A DNA stretch of 9,145 bases from Oligoflexus sp. (GCA_030151925.1 JASLCY010000517.1:1-9145), one strand, 5' to 3'; positions 1 to 7,125 are shown, numbered from the stretch's first letter. The notes: a model not told the origin generated them from the letters alone. Made by a program: numbers and translations.

Positions 1-1220
1 CCTCCGAAGGCCTCGGCGAAGTCCAGGAAATGATCGATATCTGCGATTTCGCGGTCGGTCTCTCTCGCCAGCTCTACGGCCTCGCCATGCACTCGGAGCG
101 TCCGAACCACCGCATGTACGAGCAGTGGCATCCGATCGGCATCGTCGGCATCATCTCGGCCTTCAACTTCCCGGTCGCGGTCTGGTCCTGGAACTCGATG
201 ATCGCCGCCGTCTGCGGCGACGTATCGATCTGGAAGCCTTCGGAGAAGACTCCTCTCTCGGCCATCGCCTGCTTCCATATCATCCAAGGCGTATTGAAAG
301 CCAACAAGGTTCCCGAAGGCGTGATCAGCCTCATCGTCGGCGACGTGGCGACGATCGGCGAGCCGATGATCGCGGATCACCGCATTCCCCTGATCTCGGC
401 CACCGGCTCGACCCGCATGGGCAAACGCGTGGGCCAGGTCGTCGGTGAGCGCCTCGGACGTTCTATCCTCGAACTCGGCGGCAACAACGCGATCATCCTT
501 ACTCCGGACACGGACCTCAAACTCGCGGCTCCGGGCGTGGTGTTCGGCGCGGTGGGCACTTGCGGCCAACGCTGTACGACCACTCGTCGCCTCATCATCC
601 ATGATTCGATCTACGAGCAGGTGAAGACGATGCTGGTCAAAGCCTACTCGGGCCTTCGCATCGGCAATCCCCTCGATCAGAACAACCACGTCGGCCCCTT
701 GATCGACACGCAGGCCGTCGAATCCATGCAGAAGGCGCTGGAAGAAGCGCACAAACAAGGCGGTAAACTCGTCCATGGCGGCGAAGTCCTGAAAGGCGAA
801 ACTTACGGCTCGGGCTGTTACGTGAAGCCGGCCATCGTCGAAGCGCGCCCCGACATGCAGATCGTGCAGGAAGAGACGTTCGCGCCCATCCTCTATCTCC
901 TTCGCTACAAAGGCGATGTGGAAGAGGCGATCGCGATCCAAAACGGCGTCAAACAAGGCCTCAGCTCTTCGATCTTCACCCTCAACCTGCGTGAGGCCGA
1001 GCAATTCCTCTCGGCCGCGGGTTCGGATTGCGGCATCGCCAACGTCAACATCGGAACCTCCGGTGCGGAGATCGGCGGCGCGTTCGGCGGTGAGAAGGAA
1101 ACGGGCGGCGGCCGCGAATCGGGTTCGGATTCCTGGAAGGCGTATATGCGTCGCCAGACCAATACGATCAACTACAGCCGCGAATTGCCTTTGGCTCAAG
1201 GCATCAAGTTTGACATCTAA
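1..1220 (+). CDS. amaB: ALDH7-family (antiquitin-type) semialdehyde dehydrogenase, 5'-partial
   Basis: NAD(P)+-dependent aldehyde dehydrogenase of the ALDH7 family. Its members oxidise alpha-aminoadipate semialdehyde (in equilibrium with piperideine-6-carboxylate) to alpha-aminoadipate in lysine breakdown, in the cytoplasm. The reading frame is open from the window edge (first full codon at 3), giving 405 visible residues. About 100 N-terminal residues of a ~500-residue family are missing, so the ATG at 30 is internal, not the start. Counting from that ATG, I see the oxyanion-hole Asn46 in AFNFPVAV, general-base Glu148 in LELGGNN and nucleophile Cys182 in GQRCTT, 34 residues apart as usual in ALDHs. 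The C-terminal half carries [28 protein letters not shown] and the ending LPLAQGIKF, which I recognise as ALDH7 hallmarks. The hydratase starts 9 nt downstream, so the two are probably cotranscribed. Family is certain; the exact substrate is inferred. Confidence 0.93.
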   Translation, partial: SEGLGEVQEMIDICDFAVGLSRQLYGLAMHSERPNHRMYEQWHPIGIVGIISAFNFPVAVWSWNSMIAAVCGDVSIWKPSEKTPLSAIACFHIIQGVLKANKVPEGVISLIVGDVATIGEPMIADHRIPLISATGSTRMGKRVGQVVGERLGRSILELGGNNAIILTPDTDLKLAAPGVVFGAVGTCGQRCTTTRRLIIHDSIYEQVKTMLVKAYSGLRIGNPLDQNNHVGPLIDTQAVESMQKALEEAHKQGGKLVHGGEVLKGETYGSGCYVKPAIVEARPDMQIVQEETFAPILYLLRYKGDVEEAIAIQNGVKQGLSSSIFTLNLREAEQFLSAAGSDCGIANVNIGTSGAEIGGAFGGEKETGGGRESGSDSWKAYMRRQTNTINYSRELPLAQGIKFDI

Positions 1221-1229
1221 GGATCGAGG

Positions 1230-2087
1230 ATGACCTTGACTCAAGACCATACCAAGGCCGCCTATCTCCATTACACCCCGCTCGTGGGTGGAGACGGGCA
1301 GCCGTCCTCCGACCGCATCGCGACTCTGGTGCTGAACCGCCCGGATATCGCCAATGCGTTCAGCGGCGAACTCCTCGTCCAGATCGCCGACCTGCTCAAA
1401 CAAGTGAAGGCGGATCCCACCGTCCGCCTTCTTACTCTCCAAGGCGCGGGCAGGCACTTTTCCGCCGGCGCCGACCTCAAGTGGATGAAGGCTTCCGCTG
1501 AGCTCGACTTCGCCGGCAACTTCGGGGAAGCGAAGAAGCTCAGCGCGATGTTCGAAACGCTCGCCTCGCTCGAGATCCCGACGCTCGCCATCATCAAGGG
1601 CGCGGTGTTCGGCGGTGCGGTGGGGCTGCTCTCGGCCTGCGATTACGCTTTTGCGGAAGACAGCGCCAAGGTCTGCCTGAGCGAAGCGAAGATCGGCCTG
1701 ATCCCGGCCGTGATCCTGCCTTATCTTCAGCGGAAGATCCGTCCCGCGACGCTGCACCGCATGGTGATGGGCGCTCCGGTGCTCACGGCCCAGCAGCTGC
1801 AGAAACACGGTCTGGTGGAAGAGGTGGCGGCGAAAGGCGAGCTGGAAACGCTGGTGAGAGGTGAGGTCAACGTCCTGCTCAGCACGAGCCCGGAAGCGCA
1901 GAAGGCTTATAAGGTGCTATGGAATAAGCTGGAACCCGGCGTGCAGGACGAGGAGGCGACTGCGCAGGCGATCGCTTCGATCCGAGCGAGCGCCATGGGC
2001 CAGCACGGCCTCAAGTCCTTCTTCCAAAAAGAAGCCCCGGCCTGGGTTCGACAAGTCCCGGCCGAGGCTGTTCTGATCATCCCTTAA
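1230..2087 (+). CDS. liuC: enoyl-CoA hydratase/isomerase family protein, LiuC/AtuE-like
   Basis: Crotonase-fold protein of 285 residues, close to the usual 260-285. The best fit is the LiuC/AtuE branch, which hydrates 3-methylglutaconyl-CoA or isohexenylglutaconyl-CoA in leucine or acyclic terpene breakdown. The first oxyanion-hole segment is HFSAGADLKWM (76-86). The second is FGGAVGLLSACD (127-138), where the first catalytic Glu of classical crotonases (GGxCEL) is Gly132. The second Glu is kept as Glu152 in CLSEAKIGLIPAVILPYL. This combination, with GGA(V/L)GL plus LSExxIGLxPAVI, is what I recall for LiuC. The C-terminus has the usual FFQKEAPAW. An AAGGA ribosome binding site at 1219-1223 sits 6 nt before the ATG and overlaps the stop of the dehydrogenase gene. 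Pairing with an ALDH7 gene is unusual because lysine and leucine routes differ; no other leu/liu genes are visible. Class is firm, substrate moderate. Confidence 0.85.
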   Translation: MTLTQDHTKAAYLHYTPLVGGDGQPSSDRIATLVLNRPDIANAFSGELLVQIADLLKQVKADPTVRLLTLQGAGRHFSAGADLKWMKASAELDFAGNFGEAKKLSAMFETLASLEIPTLAIIKGAVFGGAVGLLSACDYAFAEDSAKVCLSEAKIGLIPAVILPYLQRKIRPATLHRMVMGAPVLTAQQLQKHGLVEEVAAKGELETLVRGEVNVLLSTSPEAQKAYKVLWNKLEPGVQDEEATAQAIASIRASAMGQHGLKSFFQKEAPAWVRQVPAEAVLIIP

Positions 2088-2088
2088 A

Positions 2089-2102
2089 TTCGCTTAGGCG
2101 AA
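2089..2102. terminator. weak hairpin between convergent hydratase and nusB genes
   Basis: TTCGC and GCGAA form a 5-bp stem with a 4-nt TTAG loop, placed exactly between the two convergent stop codons; the nusB stop lies in the loop. On the - strand it is followed only by TTTAAG, and on the + strand by CTTCTT, so neither direction has a proper T-tract. It may act as a weak bidirectional terminator or be chance. No better terminator is visible in this 6-nt gap. Confidence 0.25.
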
Positions 2103-2516
2103 CTTCTTAGCGATTCGATCGAGGATCCCGTTCACGAAGGAACCGGAGTTCTCGGTCGAATACTTCTTCGCGAGTTCGATCGCCTCGTTGATCACGACCT
2201 TGGGCGGGGTCTCCTTCGCCTTGAGTTCGAGGGTCGCGAGCCTCAGGATGCAGCGGTCGATGACCGGCATGCGGCTGAGGTTCCAGTTCTCGCTCTGCTC
2301 GTCGATGATCTCGTTCAACTCGGGCAGCTTCTCGAACACGCCTTCCACGAGCTTCCTGAGGTAGGGGCGCTGGAGGGGCTCGACCGAGAAGTTCTGCGCG
2401 AAGCGCTCGAAGTGAGTCTCCGAGAAGAAATAAACCTTCTCGATCTCGGATTGATAGAGGAATTGCAAGGCCCATTCACGGGATTTGCCATGGGGATGCG
2501 TGTGGTTCTCAGTCAC
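2094..2516 (-). CDS. nusB: transcription antitermination factor NusB
   Basis: All-helical RNA-binding protein of 140 residues, normal for the family. With NusE/S10 it binds boxA in rRNA leaders and supports processive antitermination. Diagnostic stretches are [11 protein letters not shown] (12-22), [22 protein letters not shown] (77-98), [12 protein letters not shown] (109-120) and FVNGILDRI (127-135), all matching the NusB core. The start is a GTG at 2514-2516. The only in-frame alternatives upstream are blocked by a stop at 2523-2525, and no in-frame ATG occurs near the N-terminus. An AGG about 10 nt upstream is a poor ribosome binding site. The N-terminus has a short His-rich tail (NHTHPHG) of no evident function. 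It lies 14 nt after ribH, the very common ribH-nusB pairing, and its stop is 6 nt from the convergent hydratase gene. Confidence 0.96.
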   Translation of the reverse strand: MTENHTHPHGKSREWALQFLYQSEIEKVYFFSETHFERFAQNFSVEPLQRPYLRKLVEGVFEKLPELNEIIDEQSENWNLSRMPVIDRCILRLATLELKAKETPPKVVINEAIELAKKYSTENSGSFVNGILDRIAKKFA

Positions 2517-2530
2517 GGGTATCTAACCTA

Positions 2531-2959
2531 TCAAAGTTTCTTAAGAGTCTCGATCATCTCGAGGGCGGTGAAAGCGGCTTCCGCGCCCTTGTTGCCCATC
2601 TTGAGGCCCGCGCGGTTGAGCGCCTGCTCAACGGTATTCGTCGTCAGCACGCCGAAGATCACGGGGACGCCGGTCTCGACGCTGATGCTCATGCAGGCCG
2701 AAGCGCAGGGCCCGGCGACGTATTCGAAGTGAGGCGTATCGCCGCGAATCACCGCGCCGAGGCACACGACGGCCGCATATTTCTTGCTGCGCGCGCCGCG
2801 GACGGCGGCGACCGGGATCTCGAAAGCTCCCGGGACCCATACGGTGTCGACCAGGGATTCCTTGCCCGCGTCCTTGAAGACTTTCTGGGCGGCATCGACC
2901 AGAGATTTGCCCACGAGGTCATTGAACTTGCCAGCGACGATCAGAATGCGATCCGACAT
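2531..2959 (-). CDS. ribH: 6,7-dimethyl-8-ribityllumazine synthase (RibH)
   Basis: Catalyses the penultimate step of riboflavin synthesis, condensing 5-amino-6-ribitylaminouracil with 3,4-dihydroxy-2-butanone 4-phosphate. It forms pentamers or 60-mer shells in the cytoplasm. The protein is 142 residues, slightly short but complete. Visible sites are Phe12 in KFND, the substrate loop WVPGAFEIP (41-49), the phosphate and catalytic segment GAVIRGDTPHFEYV (68-81) with Arg72 and His77, IFGVLTTNT (101-109), Arg116, and GNKGAEAA (122-129). The usual TTDT is TTNT here, a mild change. Start ATG 2957-2959 has a clear AAGGGG (2967-2972) 7 nt upstream. The gene is 15 nt after the ribBX stop and 14 nt before nusB, so all three should share a transcript; RibB supplies its butanone phosphate substrate. 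Confidence 0.97.
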   Translation of the reverse strand: MSDRILIVAGKFNDLVGKSLVDAAQKVFKDAGKESLVDTVWVPGAFEIPVAAVRGARSKKYAAVVCLGAVIRGDTPHFEYVAGPCASACMSISVETGVPVIFGVLTTNTVEQALNRAGLKMGNKGAEAAFTALEMIETLKKL

Positions 2960-2974
2960 AAAAAAGCCCCTTCG

Positions 2975-4117
2975 TTAAGCTTTGTTGATGATGTTGGTTT
3001 CCACCACTTCGAGGCCGAAGCCCGACAGGCCCTTCAGCACCAGGGGCGAACTCGTGTGGACGCGCATCTTCTTGATGCCGAGCGCGCGGATGATCTGCGC
3101 GCCGAGGCCGTGGAGGCGGAGGTCTTGCGGCTTGCTCAGGCCCTGCGCTTTTTTCGGTTCCACGTCGGCCGCCAGGCAGCGGATCTCATCGGTCCACGAC
3201 TGGTTGGATTGGTTGAGGTAGATGAAGGCGGCCGGGCCGTCCTTGGCGATGAGGTCGAGGCCGGTCTGGAAGCGGAAGCCCGCTCCGTTGCTGCGATCGC
3301 CGAAGGTATCGACCAAAGCGTTCTGGGTGTGGACGCGGACGTCGACGAGTTTATCGCCGAAGAACGAGCCGCCCGAGATGAGGGCGAGATGCTCGACATG
3401 ATCCACGTTGCTGCGGAAGATCACGGCTTCAGCCAGGCCTTGCGAAGTACGGATCGTTTCGCGCGCGACCTCCTCGACCATGGATTCATGGAGCAGGCGG
3501 TATTGGATGAGGTCGGCGATGGCGACGATAGGCATGTCGTGTTTAGCCGAGAACTTCTCGAGGTCCGGCATGCGAGCCATGGTTCCGTCTTCGTTCATGA
3601 TCTCGCAGATCACGGCGGCGCCTTTGAAACCCGCGAATTTCGCGATATCCACGGAGCCTTCGGTATGCCCGGCGCGCTCGAGAACACCGCCTTTACGAGC
3701 CTTGAGTGGAAATATGTGGCCCGGGACGACTATGTCTTCCGGTGTGCAGTCCTCGGAGATGGCGACTTGAATCGTGTGGGCGCGATCCGCCGCGGAGATG
3801 CCGGTTGATACGCCCTCACGAGCTTCGATGGAATAGGTGAAAGCCGTTTCCTTGGAAGGACCGGTGCGTGTTGAATCGGACATGATGGGGAGTTTCAGGC
3901 GATCGATATACTCGGGATCCAAGGGAAGGCAGATGAGGCCCCGAGCTTCCTTAGCCATGAAATTGATGTGCTGCGCCGTCGCGCAGCTCGCAGCCATAAC
4001 CAGGTCGCCTTCATTTTCACGGTCTTCGTCGTCGACCATTATTACCATTTGTTTATTCTTAATCGCTTCTACAGCGCGTTGAACGCGGGCGATCAGCTTA
4101 TCTTGATCCGTTTGCAT
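2975..4117 (-). CDS. ribBX: RibBX: DHBP synthase fused to degenerate GTP cyclohydrolase II domain (usually auto-annotated RibBA)
   Basis: 380 residues from ATG 4115-4117. The N-terminal ~200 residues are an intact 3,4-dihydroxy-2-butanone 4-phosphate synthase, converting ribulose 5-phosphate to the RibH substrate. It has the acidic metal loop [11 protein letters not shown] (29-39), [14 protein letters not shown] (80-93) and [13 protein letters not shown] (141-153). The C-terminal ~165 residues align with GTP cyclohydrolase II ([37 protein letters not shown]) but are inactive by sequence. In an ungapped alignment of the zinc segment the three Cys become Asn266, Asn277 and Ala279, and RQEGRG becomes NQSNQS (302-307). 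This matches the RibBX class described in Shewanella and other Proteobacteria, where the C-terminal part modulates RibB. AAGG at 4124-4127 lies 6 nt before this ATG. The ATG at 4121-4123 abuts it and a TTG lies at 4130-4132, so both are less likely. It heads ribBX-ribH-nusB and is divergent from the XRE regulator. Confidence 0.93.
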   Translation of the reverse strand: MQTDQDKLIARVQRAVEAIKNKQMVIMVDDEDRENEGDLVMAASCATAQHINFMAKEARGLICLPLDPEYIDRLKLPIMSDSTRTGPSKETAFTYSIEAREGVSTGISAADRAHTIQVAISEDCTPEDIVVPGHIFPLKARKGGVLERAGHTEGSVDIAKFAGFKGAAVICEIMNEDGTMARMPDLEKFSAKHDMPIVAIADLIQYRLLHESMVEEVARETIRTSQGLAEAVIFRSNVDHVEHLALISGGSFFGDKLVDVRVHTQNALVDTFGDRSNGAGFRFQTGLDLIAKDGPAAFIYLNQSNQSWTDEIRCLAADVEPKKAQGLSKPQDLRLHGLGAQIIRALGIKKMRVHTSSPLVLKGLSGFGLEVVETNIINKA

Positions 4118-4123
4118 AGGCAT

Positions 4124-4127
4124 CCTT
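4124..4127 (-). promoter_or_regulatory. ribosome binding site that decides the ribBX start
   Basis: AAGG on the - strand. It is 6 nt from the ATG at 4115-4117 but 0 nt from the in-frame ATG at 4121-4123, and downstream of the in-frame TTG at 4130-4132. Spacing therefore favours the innermost ATG. Confidence 0.55.
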
Positions 4128-4190
4128 ATCAATAAACGATGAAGGAAACATGGTTTTCAAAGAACAGCCATAATGGCACAAATTGGCATA

Positions 4191-4215
4191 GGCCTTCGCA
4201 TCGTATGCGAAGGTC
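4191..4215. repeat. 11-pair inverted repeat in the ribBX leader
   Basis: CCTTCGCAT (4193-4201) and ATGCGAAGG (4205-4213) are perfect 9-bp complements separated by CGT. The stem extends by one G-T pair and one G-C pair to 4191-4215. It lies about 75 nt upstream of the ribBX start. Neither side has a T-tract, so it is not a standard intrinsic terminator. It could be an operator for a dimeric regulator or an RNA stem in the ribBX leader. It is among the few GC-rich spots in this AT-rich gap. Confidence 0.6.
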
Positions 4216-4378
4216 CCTCCTTTGTCTATGAAGAAGAGTTTGCTGAGTTGCTTAAAAACACGTGGACGTTCACAGCACCGTATTCTCCAAAGTTTTCATT
4301 AAGATAGAATTTTTCTTGGAGATTTCTTCTAAACAAACTCATAAGATGCTAATTTCAATAAGAAAAATTCAGGTGTCA

Positions 4379-4384
4379 TTTATA
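4379..4384 (-). promoter_or_regulatory. tentative -10 box for ribBX operon
   Basis: TATAAA on the - strand. A 17-bp spacer would put its -35 at 4402-4407 (AGGGTA on this strand), a poor match, so it would need an activator. It predicts a leader of about 250 nt. Weak; no better leftward promoter was found by eye. Confidence 0.2.
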
Positions 4385-4421
4385 CTGGGCCCGCGAGCAC
4401 GTACCCTATCTAGCTTGTATT

Positions 4422-4430
4422 TGTTATAAA
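4422..4430 (+). promoter_or_regulatory. candidate extended -10 promoter for the XRE regulator
   Basis: TGTTATAAA fits the extended -10 pattern (TGn plus TATAAA, 5 of 6 matches to TATAAT). The -35 position at 4402-4407 (TACCCT) is poor, which extended -10 promoters can tolerate. Transcription would start near 4437, about 40 nt before the chosen ATG at 4478. Confidence 0.4.
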
Positions 4431-4477
4431 TTTTTCAAACGAAGATTTTTTACAGCAGTATTTTGTCGAGTGAAAAC

Positions 4478-5212
4478 ATGGAAGTTGACTCATTAAGCGG
4501 CGAGATCGGAAAAGGGCTGCAGTGGCTACGGAAGAGCCTGCTGTTAACTCAATACCAGCTCGCGACCTTTGCGGAACTCGATTACAGGCACTACCAGAAT
4601 ATCGAAACTGGGCGTGTCGAAGTTAAAGTTGAGACTCTGAGACGCATTTGCGTGACCTTCGGTATCGGTCTGTCGACATTCTTCTTTTTGCTGGATCGTC
4701 GTCCTTGGCTCTCCGAAGCTCATTCGAAAAAAGGCGGCAGCGATCTCTATCTGTTTCGTATGATCATGGAGCAGGCCTCATTCCGCCTCCTTCCTACCGT
4801 GCATGAGCTCCTGGCGAAATGGGGGCGCGATATCGCGGAAGGCAGCCGCGAGAACCTGAGCCAATGCCTCGTCTCATGCATCGAGGCGGATACGAAAGGC
4901 AAGGTGCTCTGGAAGAATCCGGCGGCGCAGGCGATCTGGGGCACCGACGATGCGAACTCCAAGAACTTCATCACCGCGGCCCTCGAGCACGCGCAGCTCA
5001 AGCATGAGATCCAGAACTTCTGGGAAAGGCGCTGCAACACGTTCTATATCGAGCTCTCCGACGCTCCCCAGAACTGCGTGGTCGTCGGCCTGAGGCCGCT
5101 GCGCACCAAGAATCATGCGAACGTCTTCCTCGCCTTCGTGCAGACCACCGAATCGCCGATCAACACCTCGAGTTGGCTCTTGCCGTTCAACGCCGGCCGG
5201 GCCTTCCTCTGA
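4478..5212 (+). CDS. XRE-family HTH regulator with PAS-like C-terminal domain
   Basis: 244 residues from ATG 4478-4480. An in-frame TTG at 4463 would add five residues but has no ribosome binding site; for the ATG, a weak GAG lies 7 nt upstream. Residues 11-72 form a Cro/C1-type helix-turn-helix: GKGLQWLRKS, then TQYQLATFAEL (24-34), recognition part DYRHYQNIETGR (35-46) and ETLRRICVTFGI (52-63). Residues about 130-225 resemble a PAS fold: SCIEADTKGKVLWKNPAAQAIWG (133-155) follows the usual 'D..G.I.W.N.AA...G' pattern and is followed by beta-rich sequence to 224. No LOV cysteine motif, kinase domain or membrane segment is present. A cytoplasmic one-component sensor-regulator is the likely role; its ligand and targets are unknown. 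It is divergent from ribBX and convergent with the transglutaminase-like gene. GC rises from about 51 % in the HTH part to about 62 % in the PAS-like part. Confidence 0.82.
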   Translation: MEVDSLSGEIGKGLQWLRKSLLLTQYQLATFAELDYRHYQNIETGRVEVKVETLRRICVTFGIGLSTFFFLLDRRPWLSEAHSKKGGSDLYLFRMIMEQASFRLLPTVHELLAKWGRDIAEGSRENLSQCLVSCIEADTKGKVLWKNPAAQAIWGTDDANSKNFITAALEHAQLKHEIQNFWERRCNTFYIELSDAPQNCVVVGLRPLRTKNHANVFLAFVQTTESPINTSSWLLPFNAGRAFL

Positions 5213-5223
5213 CCCTTCCTCAG

Positions 5224-5247
5224 AAGCCGCTTTCAGCGGCTTTTTTT
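5224..5247 (+). terminator. intrinsic terminator of the XRE regulator gene
   Basis: AGCCGCT (5225-5231), TTC loop, AGCGGCT (5235-5241), then a seven-T run at 5241-5247; an extra A-T pair can close the base. It begins 11 nt after the regulator stop, a textbook rightward terminator. On the opposite strand the stem is followed by TCTGAGG, so it should not stop leftward transcription. The stop codon of the convergent transglutaminase-like gene (5233-5235) lies inside the loop and stem. Confidence 0.9.
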
Positions 5248-7119
5248 CGGCTCGAAAATCACCGAATAGCGCCCGAGGCAGTCCTTGACCTGCGCCCTCA
5301 AACGCTTGAATTCGGGAGTCTCGAATTCCTCGGAGCCGATGCCGTAGTCCTTGACGCGCACTTTGCGGGTGATGGCGATGCCGCCCCGTTCCGCATGGAT
5401 CGTGCGCTCGCCGCTGATCCAGGGACTGTCGAATGCGCAGTCCTTAGCCTGCGAGCCGATCAGGTTCGTATGCTCGATGAAGTCGCGGTATTCGAAGATC
5501 TGCGGCTTGCGGAAATAGAATCCGGAGACGCGGTCCCTCGTATCGAGCCTCGCCAGGTCGCCGAAGATCGAATCGAGCGTATAAGCATGGCCGGCGGTGG
5601 ATTCGTCGGGCCTGAAGCGGGCCGCGTAGTCCACTTCGAAAGTCTGGTCCGTGACGATGCGGCTCCTGAGATCGAAAGGGGCCATCGATCCCGAGAGGAC
5701 CGGGTTCTCGGCCGCGGCGTCCTTGATGAAACCCTCTTCGATCTGCCGGTGGCTGGACTGGAGTTCGAGCGCGGTATGACGCTCGGCTTCGGAGCCCTGG
5801 AAACGATAGACGGCACGGCCTCGCATCTCCTCATCGGCCAGCGAGATCTCCAGGGTCCTCTCGCGTTTCAGGACGGAATCCTCGGGCGTGAGGCTCGTCG
5901 TCTTTTCGAGCCTCGAATTCGCCCCGTCGAGGATCAGGGATGCGCGGCCGGCGATATCGCCTCGAATGGCCTGCGCGCGGCTCGCAAGATTGGTCGGATC
6001 GATCCAATGGATCCTGCCGCTCTTGTCTTCGACGCGGACGATGGCGTGGTTGAAGGCGTTCATCGTCGGCAGCGGGATGGCCCACGGGAGATTGCTGTTG
6101 CGCCAGACGAGGGCGATGTTCGTCTTATAGCCGAGGCCGTTCAGGATCGCGGCGGTGACGAGGGAGAATTCCTTGCAGTCGGCGGTGTTCGTATCGGCGA
6201 TCGTCTGCATCGAACGCGGCGTATACGAACCCTTGATGGAGCGCCAATCCCCGTAGTAGCGAACCTCGTCAGCTAAAGCCGAAGTCACGAAGTTGGTCCG
6301 CGCGACGAAATCATCCGGAAGCTTCGCCGCCTGATCGCGGATCGCCGCGAAGGCCGCGGGCAGGGGCTGCTGGAGCTCATGCAGGTAAGCGGGACTCAGC
6401 GCGGCGCCGATATCCTTCCAATCGCGGGTCGAGGAGATGTAGACGCGAGGGAAGGGCGGGGTTTTGTACCATTCGCCGTCCTTCTCGTTCACGGCATTGA
6501 ACAGCGCGGTCTTCGCGGTCTTCACTTCGACCGTATAGAACTCTTTATCGCGCTTTTGCGTGACGATGAAATAGTGGTCGGGGTCGACGGCCTCGACGTC
6601 GAGGGGAAGCTTCGAACGGAATTCATAACTCGATCCGGGTTGGATGAGCTGGGCGTTGGCGACGACGGCGTAACTGAAGACGCCGGGGACGGGAGCCTTG
6701 AAATTCTTCGATTTCAGCACCACATGCAAGGTCGAGCCGACGTTCACATGGGGAAAGGCCACGGATAAGGTCCGCGTCTTGTCGAAGCCGACGTCGGAGC
6801 CGCGTTCGGCCTTGTCTTCGATGCTGCCCTTGGCGACCTTCTCGCGCTTTGGCCCGTTGATCGTCTCGGCTTTGAGCAGCTCGAGCCTTTCGAGGCCGGA
6901 ATTGTAGTAGAAGGGCAGCGTACCCCAGTAGGTGCGGTACTGATCGAGCTTGATCGTGATGCCCCAATCCGTGAGGGTCTCGTAGGTCCCGTCTTTTTCA
7001 ATCTGCATTTTAACGGCGTAAGAGGTCGACACGCCGGCCTCCTCGGGAGTCTCCCAGCGAGCCTCCGCTGGGAATGAGGCGAGCAGCAGGCCGAGGGCGA
7101 GGAGGCTTTTGACTGTCAT
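5233..7119 (-). CDS. secreted DUF3857/transglutaminase-like protein
   Basis: 628 residues. The N-terminus is a good Sec signal peptide: Lys4, hydrophobic LLALGLLLASF (6-16), likely cleavage after AEA (18-20). The mature protein should be periplasmic or exported; there is no lipobox and no later membrane segment. Residues about 30-270 look like the beta-rich DUF3857 domain. A transglutaminase-like core follows, with the triad visible as Cys315 in TADCKEFS, His358 in AFNHAIVRV and Asp374 in HWIDPTN. The C-terminal ~230 residues are probably beta-rich and I recognise no named domain there. Such proteins exist in many Gram-negatives; the triad predicts a protease or amidase-like activity, but no substrate can be named. 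Start ATG 7117-7119 has AAAGGA (7129-7134) 9 nt upstream inside the ribE 3' end. The gap to ribE is 6 nt, implying translation from the same message. Confidence 0.87.
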   Translation of the reverse strand: MTVKSLLALGLLLASFPAEARWETPEEAGVSTSYAVKMQIEKDGTYETLTDWGITIKLDQYRTYWGTLPFYYNSGLERLELLKAETINGPKREKVAKGSIEDKAERGSDVGFDKTRTLSVAFPHVNVGSTLHVVLKSKNFKAPVPGVFSYAVVANAQLIQPGSSYEFRSKLPLDVEAVDPDHYFIVTQKRDKEFYTVEVKTAKTALFNAVNEKDGEWYKTPPFPRVYISSTRDWKDIGAALSPAYLHELQQPLPAAFAAIRDQAAKLPDDFVARTNFVTSALADEVRYYGDWRSIKGSYTPRSMQTIADTNTADCKEFSLVTAAILNGLGYKTNIALVWRNSNLPWAIPLPTMNAFNHAIVRVEDKSGRIHWIDPTNLASRAQAIRGDIAGRASLILDGANSRLEKTTSLTPEDSVLKRERTLEISLADEEMRGRAVYRFQGSEAERHTALELQSSHRQIEEGFIKDAAAENPVLSGSMAPFDLRSRIVTDQTFEVDYAARFRPDESTAGHAYTLDSIFGDLARLDTRDRVSGFYFRKPQIFEYRDFIEHTNLIGSQAKDCAFDSPWISGERTIHAERGGIAITRKVRVKDYGIGSEEFETPEFKRLRAQVKDCLGRYSVIFEPKKSR

Positions 7120-7125
7120 GAGACG

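Larger units (their letters stand above)
4118..4477. other. AT-rich divergent intergenic region between ribBX and the XRE regulator
   Basis: About 360 nt without a convincing gene. By hand count 4141-4460 is close to 38 % GC, far below the 60-65 % of nearby genes. It must hold the promoters for ribBX-ribH-nusB (leftward) and for the regulator (rightward). Visible content: a long inverted repeat at 4191-4215, a TGGCA direct repeat at 4174-4188, a GC-rich island at 4387-4406 inside AT-rich flanks, and TATAAA-like boxes facing outward on both sides of that island. I looked for the FMN riboswitch core, especially the paired GGGTGAAATTCCC element, and did not find it on either strand. Confidence 0.7.

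Noticed and set aside
2729..3808. Long open frame of 359 codons on the + strand opposite ribBX
   Set aside because: It is antisense to a clearly conserved gene, rich in Asp, Glu, Ala and Arg as expected for a shadow frame in GC-rich DNA, and shows no domain.
4174..4188. Sigma-54-like TGGCAC...GGCA element on the + strand
   Set aside because: The GG to GC spacing is one base short, the TTGC block is missing, and it is nearly 290 nt from the regulator start.
4387..4400. GCCCGCGAGC resembles a conserved piece of the FMN riboswitch
   Set aside because: It lies on the strand pointing toward the regulator, not ribBX, and none of the other conserved riboswitch elements are present around it.
5173..6276. 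Open frame of 367 codons on the + strand opposite the transglutaminase-like gene
   Set aside because: It overlaps the end of the regulator, runs through the intrinsic terminator, and has shadow-frame composition with no recognisable domain.
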